In this document: in pieces, positions 8,940-17,712 of the stretch
Layout: each line of letters starts with the position of its first letter
Numbering within the stretch: the stretch's first letter is position 1
Origin: JANMJD01 sp963847945
Lineage (GTDB): Bacteria > Actinomycetota > Acidimicrobiia > Acidimicrobiales > Ilumatobacteraceae
Reading direction: 5' to 3'
NCBI GenBank assembly: GCA_963847945.1
Contig: CAWKBX010000013.1
Coordinates: forward strand, 8,588-72,587
DNA length: 64,000 nucleotides
Position numbers and translations under genes: made by a program
Notes under the pieces: generated by a model
The model's input: the letters and a program-made list of their open reading frames with translations, nothing else
What the model was told of the DNA's origin: nothing
Database searches by the model: none

Positions 8940-10388
8940 TCAGGCCTCGTTGCCGATGATGTCTTTCGCGACGAAGGTGGTGAGCTGCTCGGCGTCGGGC
9001 TCGTCGAGGGCCGCGACCCGCTCGGCCTGACGGGCGACCGCCTCCTCAAAGAGGTTTCGGACGTACCGGGCGTTGCCGAATCCGCGGTCTCGGGGCTCGC
9101 TGGCGATCATCGCCTGCACGACGGCCAAGGCCCCGTCGGAGGCGGTGTACTCGTGCTTCGCGCCCAGTTTGACGAAGATCTCGACGAGCTCGTCGACCGT
9201 GTAATCGGCGAAGTGCAGGGTGCGCGTGAAGCGCGACTTGAGGCCGGGGTTGGCGTCGATGAACGTCGTCATCTCGGTCGGGTACCCGGCGGCAATGACG
9301 GCCAGATCGTCGCGATGGTCCTCCATGAACTTGACGACGGTGTCGATCGCCTCGCGGCCGAAGTCGTTGTCGCCGCCGCGGGCGAGCGCATATGCCTCGT
9401 CGATCAACAGCGTGCCGCCCAGGGCGGCCTCGAGCACGGCCAGCGTCTTGGCCGCGGTCTGACCGACGAATCCGGCGACGAGCGCCGAGCGGTCGGTCTC
9501 GACAAGATGGCCGGTGGTAACGACCCCCAGGGCACGGTAGATCTGGCTGAGCAGCCGGGCGACGGTCGTCTTGCCGGTGCCCGGATTGCCGGTGAACACC
9601 AGATGATGGCTGGTTTCGTAGACGGCCAAACCCTTGGCCGCCCGCATCCGTTGGACCTGCAACATGCTGGTCAGACGGCGGACCTCGGTCTTGACCACCT
9701 GCAGGCCGACCAACTCGTCGAGTTCGGCGAGCAACTCCTCGATCGTGCGGGTTGGCGGCGGTGCCGTGGCCGAGGGCGGCGCCGACCCGTCGGCGGTGGC
9801 CGCGGCGGTGGGTGTGTCGACTCGCCCGGGCTTCGGGGATGTCGGAGTCGCCGGGGGAGGGGTGGCCGACCCGGGAGTACCTGGTCCGGGAGTTCCCGGC
9901 CGGGGGGTACCTGCGGCGTCCATCGCGGCGAGCATCGTCGATCGGAACCGGTCGATTCCGGCGATCTCGTCGGCCGTCGGAACCAGATCGACGGCGGCGA
10001 CGGCATGGGCGAGCCGCAATGCCCGGCTGTAGTAGTCGTGCGATCGGCGTCGGCCATCGCGTCGATCGGCGCGGATCAACAGATCGAGCAACGGCGAGAC
10101 GATTGCCAACCACTCAGCCTTGCCGTTGGTGATGCGGGCCTCGCGTAACCGATTGGGCGGCTCGACGATCGGCGGGTTCAATCGATGCCCGACGCCATCG
10201 ACATATGCCCAGAGTTCGGCATCGGTCGCTCGGCCATCGGTGTCGATCACGGCGGCAACGAGATTCGCCGCGTCGGCGAGCGCGTCGGGCGTGTGGGCAT
10301 CGGTGCCGCGCTTGGACATCTCGCCGAGGTGCTCGGCACACGATGTCACGAACGCGTCAACTTCGGCCTTGATCGCAGATCGCTCCAT
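8940..10388 (-). CDS. CbbX/SpoVK-type AAA+ ATPase
   Basis: The 482-residue protein has three parts. The N-terminal 160 residues are helical and unassigned. A Pro/Thr/Gly-rich linker runs from about 160 to 213 (TPRPGTPGPGTPGSATPPP). The AAA+ domain of the CbxX/CfqX type follows, with Walker A GNPGTGKTTVARLL at about 267, Walker B LLIDEAYAL, and the tail GFGNARYVRNLFEEAV with the arginine-rich sensor 2. Related ATPases remodel Rubisco, act in sporulation, or serve type VII secretion (EccA). No ESX genes are seen here. It lies just upstream of the solute-binding-like gene, in the same direction with a gap of about 20 bases, so it probably powers or remodels that envelope system. Confidence 0.85.
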   Translation of the reverse strand: MERSAIKAEVDAFVTSCAEHLGEMSKRGTDAHTPDALADAANLVAAVIDTDGRATDAELWAYVDGVGHRLNPPIVEPPNRLREARITNGKAEWLAIVSPLLDLLIRADRRDGRRRSHDYYSRALRLAHAVAAVDLVPTADEIAGIDRFRSTMLAAMDAAGTPRPGTPGPGTPGSATPPPATPTSPKPGRVDTPTAAATADGSAPPSATAPPPTRTIEELLAELDELVGLQVVKTEVRRLTSMLQVQRMRAAKGLAVYETSHHLVFTGNPGTGKTTVARLLSQIYRALGVVTTGHLVETDRSALVAGFVGQTAAKTLAVLEAALGGTLLIDEAYALARGGDNDFGREAIDTVVKFMEDHRDDLAVIAAGYPTEMTTFIDANPGLKSRFTRTLHFADYTVDELVEIFVKLGAKHEYTASDGALAVVQAMIASEPRDRGFGNARYVRNLFEEAVARQAERVAALDEPDAEQLTTFVAKDIIGNEA

Positions 10389-10476
10389 ATGTCCTGGAAA
10401 GGTACAACGCCCAAGCCGTCAGCCGGTGGGTAATCCGATTGACCCTCGGGTCAAGGTGGCCAGTATGGTGGGCTGA

Positions 10477-11346
10477 ATGGGTGAGCAATTCGACTCCGTG
10501 CAGGCCGTTCGAGACGGGCTGAAGCGCGAGAACTATCTGGCTGACGATGGCATCGCCGGCGTGGTCTACCTGGCCGAACGGCTGGGCAAGCCGGTTTTGG
10601 TCGAAGGGCCGGCCGGTACCGGCAAGACACAGTTGGCCAAGAGCGTCGCCGACCTACTCGGGGCGCGGTTGATCCGCCTGCAGTGCTACGAGGGCCTCGA
10701 CGAGTCCAAGGCACTGTACGAGTGGAACTACAAGAAGCAGCTCCTGCGTATTCAGGCCGACAAGAACTCAGACGCCTGGTCCGATGTGCACGACGACATC
10801 TTCTCCGAGGAGTTCCTGCTCACCCGACCCCTGCTCGAGGCGATTCGCTCGCACGAACCAGTGGTGTTGCTGATCGATGAAGTCGATCGCGTCGAGGTCG
10901 AGACCGAGGCCCTGCTGCTTGAGGTTCTTTCGGAGTATCAGGTATCGATCCCCGAGCTGGGCACGATTACTGCCAACCAGATCCCGTTGGTGTTCCTCAC
11001 CTCGAACAACACCCGGGAGCTGTCCGAGGCGTTGAAGCGCCGCTGTCTGTACTTGCACGTCGACTACCCGTCGATGGAGCGCGAGAAGGAGATCGTGCTG
11101 ACCAAGGTTCCAGGTTTGTCCGAGAACCTGGCCGACCAGATCGCCCGCATCGTCCGCTCGATCCGTCAGCTCGATCTGAAGAAGGCCCCGTCGGTCTCCG
11201 AAACGATCGACTGGGCCCGCACGCTGGTGCTGCTCGGCATCGAACACATCGACGCGCAGCAGGCCAAAGAGACGCTGCACATCCTGCTCAAGTACCAGAC
11301 CGACATTGCCAAGGCCGCCAAAGAACTCTCCGTAGACAAACCGTAA
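10477..11346 (+). CDS. MoxR-type AAA+ ATPase
   Basis: The 289-residue protein has Walker A VEGPAGTGKTQLAKS at residues 42-56 and Walker B VVLLIDEVDRVEVE at 129-142, with the sensor 1 motif VFLTSNNTRELSEALKRRC. The segment QCYEGLDESKALYEWNYKKQ is typical of the CoxD/MoxR group that works with a VWA protein as a chaperone for metal-centre insertion or complex assembly. The next gene, on the same strand about 85 bases on, encodes the expected CoxE-type partner. No CO dehydrogenase or other obvious client lies in the window, so the substrate is unknown. It is divergent from the CbbX-type gene with about 90 bases between them. Confidence 0.9.
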   Translation: MGEQFDSVQAVRDGLKRENYLADDGIAGVVYLAERLGKPVLVEGPAGTGKTQLAKSVADLLGARLIRLQCYEGLDESKALYEWNYKKQLLRIQADKNSDAWSDVHDDIFSEEFLLTRPLLEAIRSHEPVVLLIDEVDRVEVETEALLLEVLSEYQVSIPELGTITANQIPLVFLTSNNTRELSEALKRRCLYLHVDYPSMEREKEIVLTKVPGLSENLADQIARIVRSIRQLDLKKAPSVSETIDWARTLVLLGIEHIDAQQAKETLHILLKYQTDIAKAAKELSVDKP

Positions 11347-11431
11347 TGTCTCGGTTCGCCTGCGGCTCGCCTGCCGTGCCGATCCCTCCGCTGACGCTCC
11401 GGCATCAGCCGATGCTCAAGGTTGGTGCCGA

Positions 11432-12868
11432 ATGATTGACCTGCTTGCGGGATTTGTCACCGAACTCCGTAACGCGGGGTTGCCGGTGTCGTTGACCGAA
11501 AATCTCGACGCCATGGAGGCGGTGCAGCACATCCCCATGGAAGACCGAGAGGCGTTCAAGTACGCGCTCGGGGCGACGATGGTCAAGAGCAACTCGCACT
11601 GGCGGGCGTTCGAAACGGTGTTCGAGGTGTACTTCTCGCTGCGCGGGCCGCAGTACTCGATCGTCGACGGCGACACCGACATCGACGAGATGTTCCGCCA
11701 AATGCAAGAAGAAGGCCAGCAGGGCGAGGGCAAGGGTGCCGCAGGTGGCGGACTCGACTCGCTGACGCCCGAGGAAATGGCCCAACTGCTGTACCAGGCG
11801 TTGATGAACGGCGACCAGGCGATGATGCGGGCGCTCGCCCGTCAAGCGGTCCAGCGGTTCGCCGGCATGGAGCCTGGTCGGCCGGTCGGCGGCACGTACT
11901 ATCTGTATCGCACGCTGCGTAATCTCGATCTCGACTCGATGATCGACAAGCTGATGGAAGCAAGCCGTCAGCAAGTCGGCGGCGAGCTGACCCCGCTTGA
12001 GGAGCGCCTCGAAAAAGACGAGTACGAGTCGCGCATCGAGCAGTTCAAGAAAGAGATCGAGGCCGAGATTCGGCGGCGTCTGGTGGCCGACCGGGGGGCC
12101 GAGGCCATGGCCAAGACCCTGCGCAAGCCATTGCCCGAAGATGTCGAGTTCATGCATGCCTCGCGTGACGAGATGCAGTCGCTGCGCAAGGCGCTGTATC
12201 CGCTGACGCGCAAGCTTGCCGCCAGGTTGGCCCGCAAGCGACGTCACGGTCGCAAGGGCCCGCTCGACTTCCGCAATACGGTGCGCCACTCTCTGTCCTA
12301 TGGCGGGGTGCCCGCAGAGCCGAAGTTCAAGTACCCGCGCCCGGCGAAGCCCGAGCTGATGGTCGTCGCCGACATCTCCGGTTCGGTCGCCGCCTTCGCC
12401 AGGTTCACGCTGATGTTCGTCTACGCGATCCAGAACCAGTTCTCGAAGGTTCGCTCGTTCGTGTTCATCGATGGCATCGACGAGGTCACCCAGTTCTTCA
12501 AGGCCACCGAAGACGTGCAGGAAGCGGTCCACCGCGTCAACACCGAGGCCGACGTCGTATGGGTCGACGGTCACTCCGACTACGGCCACGCCTTCGAGGT
12601 GTTCTGGGAGCGCTACGGGCGTGACATCGGACCGAAAACCACGGTGCTGTTACTCGGCGACGCCCGCAACAACTACCACGCCTCGCAGGCCTGGGTGGTC
12701 AAGGAGATCCGTCAGCGGGCCCGTCACGTCTACTGGCTCAACCCCGAACCGCGCAGCTACTGGAACACCGGCGATTCGATCGTCGGGGAGTACGGCACCC
12801 ATACCGACGGGGTGTACGAGTGTCGCAACCTGCGCCAACTCGAACAATTCGTCGAAAAGCTCGAATAG
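11432..12868 (+). CDS. CoxE-type von Willebrand A domain protein
   Basis: The 478-residue protein belongs to the VWA/CoxE family. A helical N-terminal half (LAGFVTELRNAGLPVSLTE) is followed by a basic stretch (RKRRHGRKGPLDFRNTVRHS) and a VWA domain from about residue 305 with the MIDAS DISGSVAAFARF, and later WVDGHSDYGHAFEVF and LLLGDARNNY. In known pairs the MoxR ATPase and this protein act as a metal-dependent assembly chaperone in the cytoplasm. The ATG at 11432 follows AAGG with acceptable spacing. Gene order MoxR then CoxE with no other partner is common in actinobacteria. It converges on the GH81 gene, with under 30 bases between them. Confidence 0.9.
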   Translation: MIDLLAGFVTELRNAGLPVSLTENLDAMEAVQHIPMEDREAFKYALGATMVKSNSHWRAFETVFEVYFSLRGPQYSIVDGDTDIDEMFRQMQEEGQQGEGKGAAGGGLDSLTPEEMAQLLYQALMNGDQAMMRALARQAVQRFAGMEPGRPVGGTYYLYRTLRNLDLDSMIDKLMEASRQQVGGELTPLEERLEKDEYESRIEQFKKEIEAEIRRRLVADRGAEAMAKTLRKPLPEDVEFMHASRDEMQSLRKALYPLTRKLAARLARKRRHGRKGPLDFRNTVRHSLSYGGVPAEPKFKYPRPAKPELMVVADISGSVAAFARFTLMFVYAIQNQFSKVRSFVFIDGIDEVTQFFKATEDVQEAVHRVNTEADVVWVDGHSDYGHAFEVFWERYGRDIGPKTTVLLLGDARNNYHASQAWVVKEIRQRARHVYWLNPEPRSYWNTGDSIVGEYGTHTDGVYECRNLRQLEQFVEKLE

Positions 12869-12895
12869 CGCTGCCGATCGCCCAGAAATCGCCGG

Positions 12896-15067
12896 TCAGC
12901 CGCCCGACCCTTGTCGCGCACGTTGGGCGGCGATCCAGACGATGGCGAACGCCTTGGAGTTGCCCTCTTCGAACTCAGTGACGCCGTCGATGATCTCGGC
13001 AGCCCGATCGGGATCGGCGACGGCCAGTTCGAGCGCCAGCAGGTCTTGCCAGCGGGTGTCGCTGTTCAGCGAGCCTTCGGCGTAGCGGGCCTCGGCGGCG
13101 GCAGGGTCGTTGCGGTACAGCGATCCGAAGGTGAACGGGAGGAGCTGGATGCCGACGATGCTGGCCGGACGGGCATCGAAGAAGGTGGCGAAATCGACCT
13201 TGGCGCCCCACACGATGCCGCTCGTGCGGTGTATGAACTCGGCCGGCCGGACAAGCCCCTCGCCGAGCCAGTACATGCGGGCGGTGGCAGCCTCGGTGGC
13301 GTAGAACGCGGCACTCCGCTGGGAAACCTCGGTCTGGCCGGTGGCGACGGCCCACCGGGTGAGCGCCCACCAACCGTGCACCGCCTCGCTGGACGATTCC
13401 TGGTTGTTGCCATCGGCGAACGGCGCGAACCCCGACGCGTACGAGTGGCCCTCATAGGCATTGAACGAGCGCGACGCCGGGAAACCTGCGGTACACGAGC
13501 CGGTGCCGATGTCGGCGGCGAGGAGGTCGATCACCGGCTTGAGCTGCTCGATCAGCGCGGGACGAGCCTCGGCCAACGTGGCCGCAGCCTGGATCAGATA
13601 GCCGAACTGGAAGAGGTGGTCGTTGTAGTCCTGATGCCCGAACTCGGGGACCCCGGCCAGCATCCCACCCCACACCGGGTCGTAGGCGAGCCAACGGGAG
13701 TCGTCGTTGCCTCGGTACGTCGTCCAGTCGAGCACCCCCGATTCGAGCACATCGAGCAGCCCTTCGGTGGTGGCAGGGGAGCCAAAGCGACGTGAGACAT
13801 CGACCAGGGTGGCCAGGCGCCCGAGGGCCTTTGGGCCGAAGTACGAACCGGCGGGGAGCGCTTCGCCGGCCCCGATCGCGGCCAGTTCACGAACGAGTTC
13901 GGCCTGCACCGTCGTGCGCTCCGACGACGTCAGCGGTACGTCGGGAACCTCGAGGGCCAGTTCGGTCAGCGGGGCGGCCCACTCGACGATGGCGGTGAGC
14001 GCCACCCGAAGGTCGCCGCGGGCGGTCGGGAAGGTTCCGGCGACCGCCTCGCCGAGAACTCGTCCGGCCACACGCTGGTGGGGGAGGGTCATGATCAGTC
14101 CGGCGCCGCCGCGTCGGCGCTTCCATGTGAGTCGCTGCAGCACCTCGTCGGTGGCCAGTTGCCACTCGGCCTGAGTCTCGACCACCCGGTCGAGGCCCGT
14201 GGCGTACGCCTGGTCGTCCCAGGTCGGACCGTGATCGACGGGTCGAGCGATGAGTCCGAACTCCGGTCGCTCGCCGAGACCCGTGAGGTCGGCCGCGATC
14301 TGGGAGCCGGTGCGCGCCCACGTCAACCGGGCACCGGCGACGATGTTCCAGCCGCGCCCGTCGGCCAGGGTCACCGAAAGGTGATCGGTGGTGACCGATG
14401 TGCCGTCGAGAAGCGGGCCTCCGTCGACAGCGGCAACCTCGGCCGGCATCGGCAGGCTGAAGCTGAAACGGGCGTTGGCGGGTCGCAGCCAAACGGCTGG
14501 ACTGCCCTGGGCCACCGTGACCCGTGTCGTGTTGTTCGCCTCGCCGACGGCGGCCACCACGTGAAAGTCGCCGTACTCCTCAATTCGGGCCGTTCCGGGC
14601 GAGGTGTCGACGGTGAGGGTCGGTACGAATGGGGTGACGATGGCGTTGGCTGAGGCCACCGGGTCGCTGACCGATAGCGACAGGGTCGTGTCTTCGAAAC
14701 GAACGGCCACGGGGAAACTCCACAGTGGCTCGTGGGGCTTGGTGAGCAGCGATGTCCACCACTGGTTCGTCGGCCACATCTTGGGCGAGTCGGAGCGCTC
14801 GGGGGGTGGTGCCAGTGTTGGGATCGGCGGCGGACCGAGGGACCCTTGGGTGACGGTCGGTTGCCGTGGGCCGCTGGTGGAATCGGCGCACCGCCCCAAC
14901 CAGTTGGACGCCGGGATTACACCCACGCCGGCTCCGGTGGGTGGACGCTGCCCCGACCGGTTGCATCCGCTGATGGTGAGCACCAATACGGCGGCGATGC
15001 CAATGACGACTCCGCGAGTGAGCCCCGACCGTCGTCGGCGCGCGCCAACAACGGCCTGGGGCTGCAC
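12896..15067 (-). CDS. GH81 endo-beta-1,3-glucanase, lipoprotein
   Basis: The 723-residue protein opens with a basic stretch and a lipoprotein signal ending LVLTISGC, so it is probably anchored outside the membrane. The rest fits glycoside hydrolase family 81: NQWWTSLLTKPHEPLW near residue 100, DPVWGGMLAGVPEFGHQDYN and NDHLFQFGYLIQAAATLA around 470-495, and SYASGFAPFADGNNQESSSE around 550, which holds the conserved acidic residues of the family. GH81 enzymes cut beta-1,3-glucans such as laminarin and curdlan. The gene closes an operon with a GT2 synthase and an HlyD-like protein, which suggests a role in release or trimming of a beta-1,3-glucan made by the cell, rather than feeding, although feeding is not excluded. 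Confidence 0.85.
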   Translation of the reverse strand: MQPQAVVGARRRRSGLTRGVVIGIAAVLVLTISGCNRSGQRPPTGAGVGVIPASNWLGRCADSTSGPRQPTVTQGSLGPPPIPTLAPPPERSDSPKMWPTNQWWTSLLTKPHEPLWSFPVAVRFEDTTLSLSVSDPVASANAIVTPFVPTLTVDTSPGTARIEEYGDFHVVAAVGEANNTTRVTVAQGSPAVWLRPANARFSFSLPMPAEVAAVDGGPLLDGTSVTTDHLSVTLADGRGWNIVAGARLTWARTGSQIAADLTGLGERPEFGLIARPVDHGPTWDDQAYATGLDRVVETQAEWQLATDEVLQRLTWKRRRGGAGLIMTLPHQRVAGRVLGEAVAGTFPTARGDLRVALTAIVEWAAPLTELALEVPDVPLTSSERTTVQAELVRELAAIGAGEALPAGSYFGPKALGRLATLVDVSRRFGSPATTEGLLDVLESGVLDWTTYRGNDDSRWLAYDPVWGGMLAGVPEFGHQDYNDHLFQFGYLIQAAATLAEARPALIEQLKPVIDLLAADIGTGSCTAGFPASRSFNAYEGHSYASGFAPFADGNNQESSSEAVHGWWALTRWAVATGQTEVSQRSAAFYATEAATARMYWLGEGLVRPAEFIHRTSGIVWGAKVDFATFFDARPASIVGIQLLPFTFGSLYRNDPAAAEARYAEGSLNSDTRWQDLLALELAVADPDRAAEIIDGVTEFEEGNSKAFAIVWIAAQRARQGSGG

Positions 15068-15086
15068 TGGGATGTCGGTAGGTTGC

Positions 15087-15878
15087 TCAGGCGCCGGCGC
15101 CGTAGAGCACCTTGGGCTGGCTGGCGTCAGCGGCGTTCTTGTCGACGGTTCCGTCGACGATCACACCAGGAACGGCACCGACCAGCTGGGCCGGATCTGC
15201 CATGTTGAGGACCAGTTGGGCCAGGCGCTCCTCGTCGGCACTACCGGCCTCTCCGAAGTCGGGCTGAACGCCTGAGACGATGGCGGCGACCTTGCCGACG
15301 CCGGGGACGTCGAACTCCGCGGCACTGCCCATGTCGACCTTGGCGGCGTCGTCATACGTCATCGGCACCTTGAAGTAGAGCTTCGACGGCTCGTACATGC
15401 TGACCAGATCGGTCCCACCGAGGAGGCCGACGCCGGGGACGGCCCACACCTCGGTGATCACGCCGGCGGCGGGTGCGGCGACTTCGACTTGCTCGGGTCC
15501 GTCGGGGGTCTGGTACTCGACGAGGGCCAACGTGGCCCCGGCCTCGACCTTGGAGCCCTTGGTGACCGGAACCTCAAGCACACGACCGTTGGACGATGCC
15601 TCGATGACGATCGGGTCGGCGGTGAGCACGACCTGGGAGACGTTGAGGTGGTCACGGTTGTCGAGTCGCCGACGGATCTGGGTGACGGCAATCAACGCAC
15701 ATAGCGCCAGCAGGCCGAGCAACAGCAGCAGACTGCGGAACTTTGGCCGCGGCCGATAGTGCGGCCGATCCGACCACTTCTCGGACTCGGCCGAGAGCGC
15801 CAGTTCGGTGCGCTCGGCACGCGCCGCTCCAGTGGTCTCGTTGGGCAGGTCGGAACGACGGGCTGTAGGGGTACTCAT
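15087..15878 (-). CDS. HlyD-like membrane protein with lipoyl/hybrid motif
   Basis: The 263-residue protein has a cytoplasmic N-terminus, one membrane helix (SLLLLLGLLALCALIAVTQI, about residues 45-65), then a biotinyl-lipoyl-like hairpin (SSNGRVLEVPVTKGSKVEAG and a second half near VEVAAPAAGVITEVW). This is the arrangement of HlyD/Alg44-type adaptor proteins, which in exopolysaccharide systems lie next to the synthase. I choose ATG 15878, preceded by GGAGG, only four bases after the stop of the GT2 gene; the frame is open further upstream but that part overlaps the GT2. It likely forms a complex with the GT2 at the membrane and guides the polymer outward. Confidence 0.8.
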   Translation of the reverse strand: MSTPTARRSDLPNETTGAARAERTELALSAESEKWSDRPHYRPRPKFRSLLLLLGLLALCALIAVTQIRRRLDNRDHLNVSQVVLTADPIVIEASSNGRVLEVPVTKGSKVEAGATLALVEYQTPDGPEQVEVAAPAAGVITEVWAVPGVGLLGGTDLVSMYEPSKLYFKVPMTYDDAAKVDMGSAAEFDVPGVGKVAAIVSGVQPDFGEAGSADEERLAQLVLNMADPAQLVGAVPGVIVDGTVDKNAADASQPKVLYGAGA

Positions 15879-15882
15879 TGGA

Positions 15883-17562
15883 TTAAGCCTCCACCGGGGC
15901 AGATACGGAACGGGGATTACGGTTTGGCTGGCGGGAGCGACGACCATCGGCGATCGCTCGACGAACCACGACGAGTAGGGCGAATGCGTAGACCAGGCAC
16001 AGCACGAGGCTGATGACGGTGGGGAACGAACTCGACAAGGGGATGAGGCCGATGGCAAAGGCCGTGAGGAACCCGGCGATCATGGCGATCTGCAACGGCA
16101 TATAGCTGATCACCGACGGCAGGACGCCGTCACGATTGGTCACCGCCCAGCCATATTTCCGCCTGAATAGGGCGGAAAAGAAGGCTCGAATATGGACCGG
16201 AACAGAAGCAATTGCCATCGCGTATGAGTAGGCGTGCAAACGCCCCAACTGGTAGTAGATCGCCAATTGAGTGAGCAGCCAGAACGGTGCATAGCGCAAT
16301 AACCACCCAATGCCGTCGACTCGCAGCGGTTGGATGTAGAACACCAGAAACAGCGGAGGGAGGAGCACGAAGAACAGCACGGCGAACGACTGCAGATAAT
16401 GCAACGCCGGCTGGATGTACTGAATGCGCTGGTCACGGGTGAGGCCACGCAAACGCCATGGACGGCCCTGCAAGAGGATCTCGAATGCCCCTCGGGACCA
16501 GCGGAACTGCTGGTTGAGGTAGCCGTGAACCGTCTCGGGTGCCAGTCCCTCGGCCAAGACGATGGGCAGGTACACGGTCGACCAGCCGCGTTGGTGGATG
16601 CGGATCGACGTCCAGATGTCCTCGGAGTTGGTGTCTTGGAACAGGCCGTTGACGTCGTCGATGGCGGCCCGGCGGTAGACCAGGTTCGTGCCAACCGAAA
16701 AGACGCTGTTGTAGGCGTCTTTGCCGGGGCAGATCAGGTCGTAGAACACTCGCTGGGACTCGTGAGATGCCTCGGCGACCGGTGACGCGCTGCCGTTGGA
16801 ATAGCTCTGCGGGGTCTGGACGAACGCCACTTTCTGGTCCACGAAGTGGGGAACGGCGATCTCGAGGAAGTTCGGCCCGGGCACGTGATCGGCATCGAAA
16901 ATGACGACGAACTCGGCATCGGAGTGACGCAGCGCGTTGTTCAGGTTGCCGGCCTTCGCCCCGACGTTGTCGTCGCGGCGAAGGTATTCGACGCCGATGC
17001 GTTCGGCAAGTTGACGGACCGCCGGGCTGTCGCTGTCGTCGCAGATGACCGTACGGTGCTCGACGCGCATATCGCGGACGGCTCGAGCCGTCTGGGCGAT
17101 GGTGTCGAGCGATTCGCCGTAGGTCGGGATGAACACGTCGATCGTCGGGGCCCAGGTTTTGGCCAGCAACTGCCGACGTGCGTCTTGCACAACCCGTCGA
17201 TCTTCGCCGGAGTCGCCCCCGCGATCACCGGCAAGGATGGTGAGAATCATCACCACCTGGTTGCCGAGAAGGATGATCTCTGCCAAGACCAGGAGGATGT
17301 ATGGAACGGTTTGCCCACCATTACGCGGGTTGAAGACGAACAACGCATAGAGCCCACCGGCCGCGATAGCGACCAGGTAGGCGATGACCGTCGTTCGCTG
17401 CAGCCTGGGTAGTTCCGACGTGCCGCGTGCCGCTTCTCGCTGCAGTTCTCGCATGGACGCTGGATTTTCTACCGACGAAACGGTAGACCCGGGACCTGCT
17501 GACGCGGACCGTGAACTGGTGGGCAAGCCGTCGCCCGAAGGCTTTGACTCGCTATCGGCCAT
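15883..17562 (-). CDS. Cellulose-synthase-like GT2 glycosyltransferase
   Basis: The 559-residue protein has two N-terminal membrane helices, a cytosolic GT2 domain and about five C-terminal helices. All four processive-synthase motifs are present: DVFIPTYGESLD, FDADHVPG (DxD) near residue 223, NSEDIW (the TED equivalent) near 311, and QQFRW near 351. No PilZ domain is seen, so direct c-di-GMP control at the C-terminus is unlikely. Family members make cellulose, mixed-linkage glucan or curdlan. The operon partner is a GH81 beta-1,3-glucanase rather than a GH8 cellulase, so I favour beta-1,3-glucan as the product. The ATG at 17562 has a strong GGGAGGG site. Confidence 0.85.
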   Translation of the reverse strand: MADSESKPSGDGLPTSSRSASAGPGSTVSSVENPASMRELQREAARGTSELPRLQRTTVIAYLVAIAAGGLYALFVFNPRNGGQTVPYILLVLAEIILLGNQVVMILTILAGDRGGDSGEDRRVVQDARRQLLAKTWAPTIDVFIPTYGESLDTIAQTARAVRDMRVEHRTVICDDSDSPAVRQLAERIGVEYLRRDDNVGAKAGNLNNALRHSDAEFVVIFDADHVPGPNFLEIAVPHFVDQKVAFVQTPQSYSNGSASPVAEASHESQRVFYDLICPGKDAYNSVFSVGTNLVYRRAAIDDVNGLFQDTNSEDIWTSIRIHQRGWSTVYLPIVLAEGLAPETVHGYLNQQFRWSRGAFEILLQGRPWRLRGLTRDQRIQYIQPALHYLQSFAVLFFVLLPPLFLVFYIQPLRVDGIGWLLRYAPFWLLTQLAIYYQLGRLHAYSYAMAIASVPVHIRAFFSALFRRKYGWAVTNRDGVLPSVISYMPLQIAMIAGFLTAFAIGLIPLSSSFPTVISLVLCLVYAFALLVVVRRAIADGRRSRQPNRNPRSVSAPVEA

Positions 17563-17684
17563 TGGGTGGCCCTCCCTTATGCTCGTGTCACCCGGCTGGC
17601 CGCATATTCACCCGGTGTGACGATTCTGTACGCCCGGTGGGAAAGCCTAGCCCACCCATTCAAGCGAGGCATAAGAAATCTCAA

Positions 17685-17711
17685 CTAAAGGTCAAGCTCC
17701 TTGACCTTTAG
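17685..17711 (-). terminator. Terminator of the purine/guaB operon
   Basis: A 12-bp perfect stem (CTAAAGGTCAAG at 17685-17696, complement at 17700-17711) with a 3-base loop lies directly after the guaB stop at 17713. On the minus strand it is followed by the T-rich stretch TTTAGTTGAGATTTCTT, which fits an intrinsic terminator for the 10-kb operon. Confidence 0.8.
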
Positions 17712-17712
17712 A

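Noticed and set aside
10477..12868. CO dehydrogenase maturation role for the MoxR and CoxE pair
   Set aside because: No cox structural genes are nearby. The pair is widespread without them, so a general chaperone role is the safer call.
17563..17684. Possible c-di-GMP riboswitch in the leader of the GT2 gene
   Set aside because: There is a GGTGGG...CCCACC hairpin and an AAAGCC stretch, but the conserved core of c-di-GMP riboswitches is not present in the right orientation or order.
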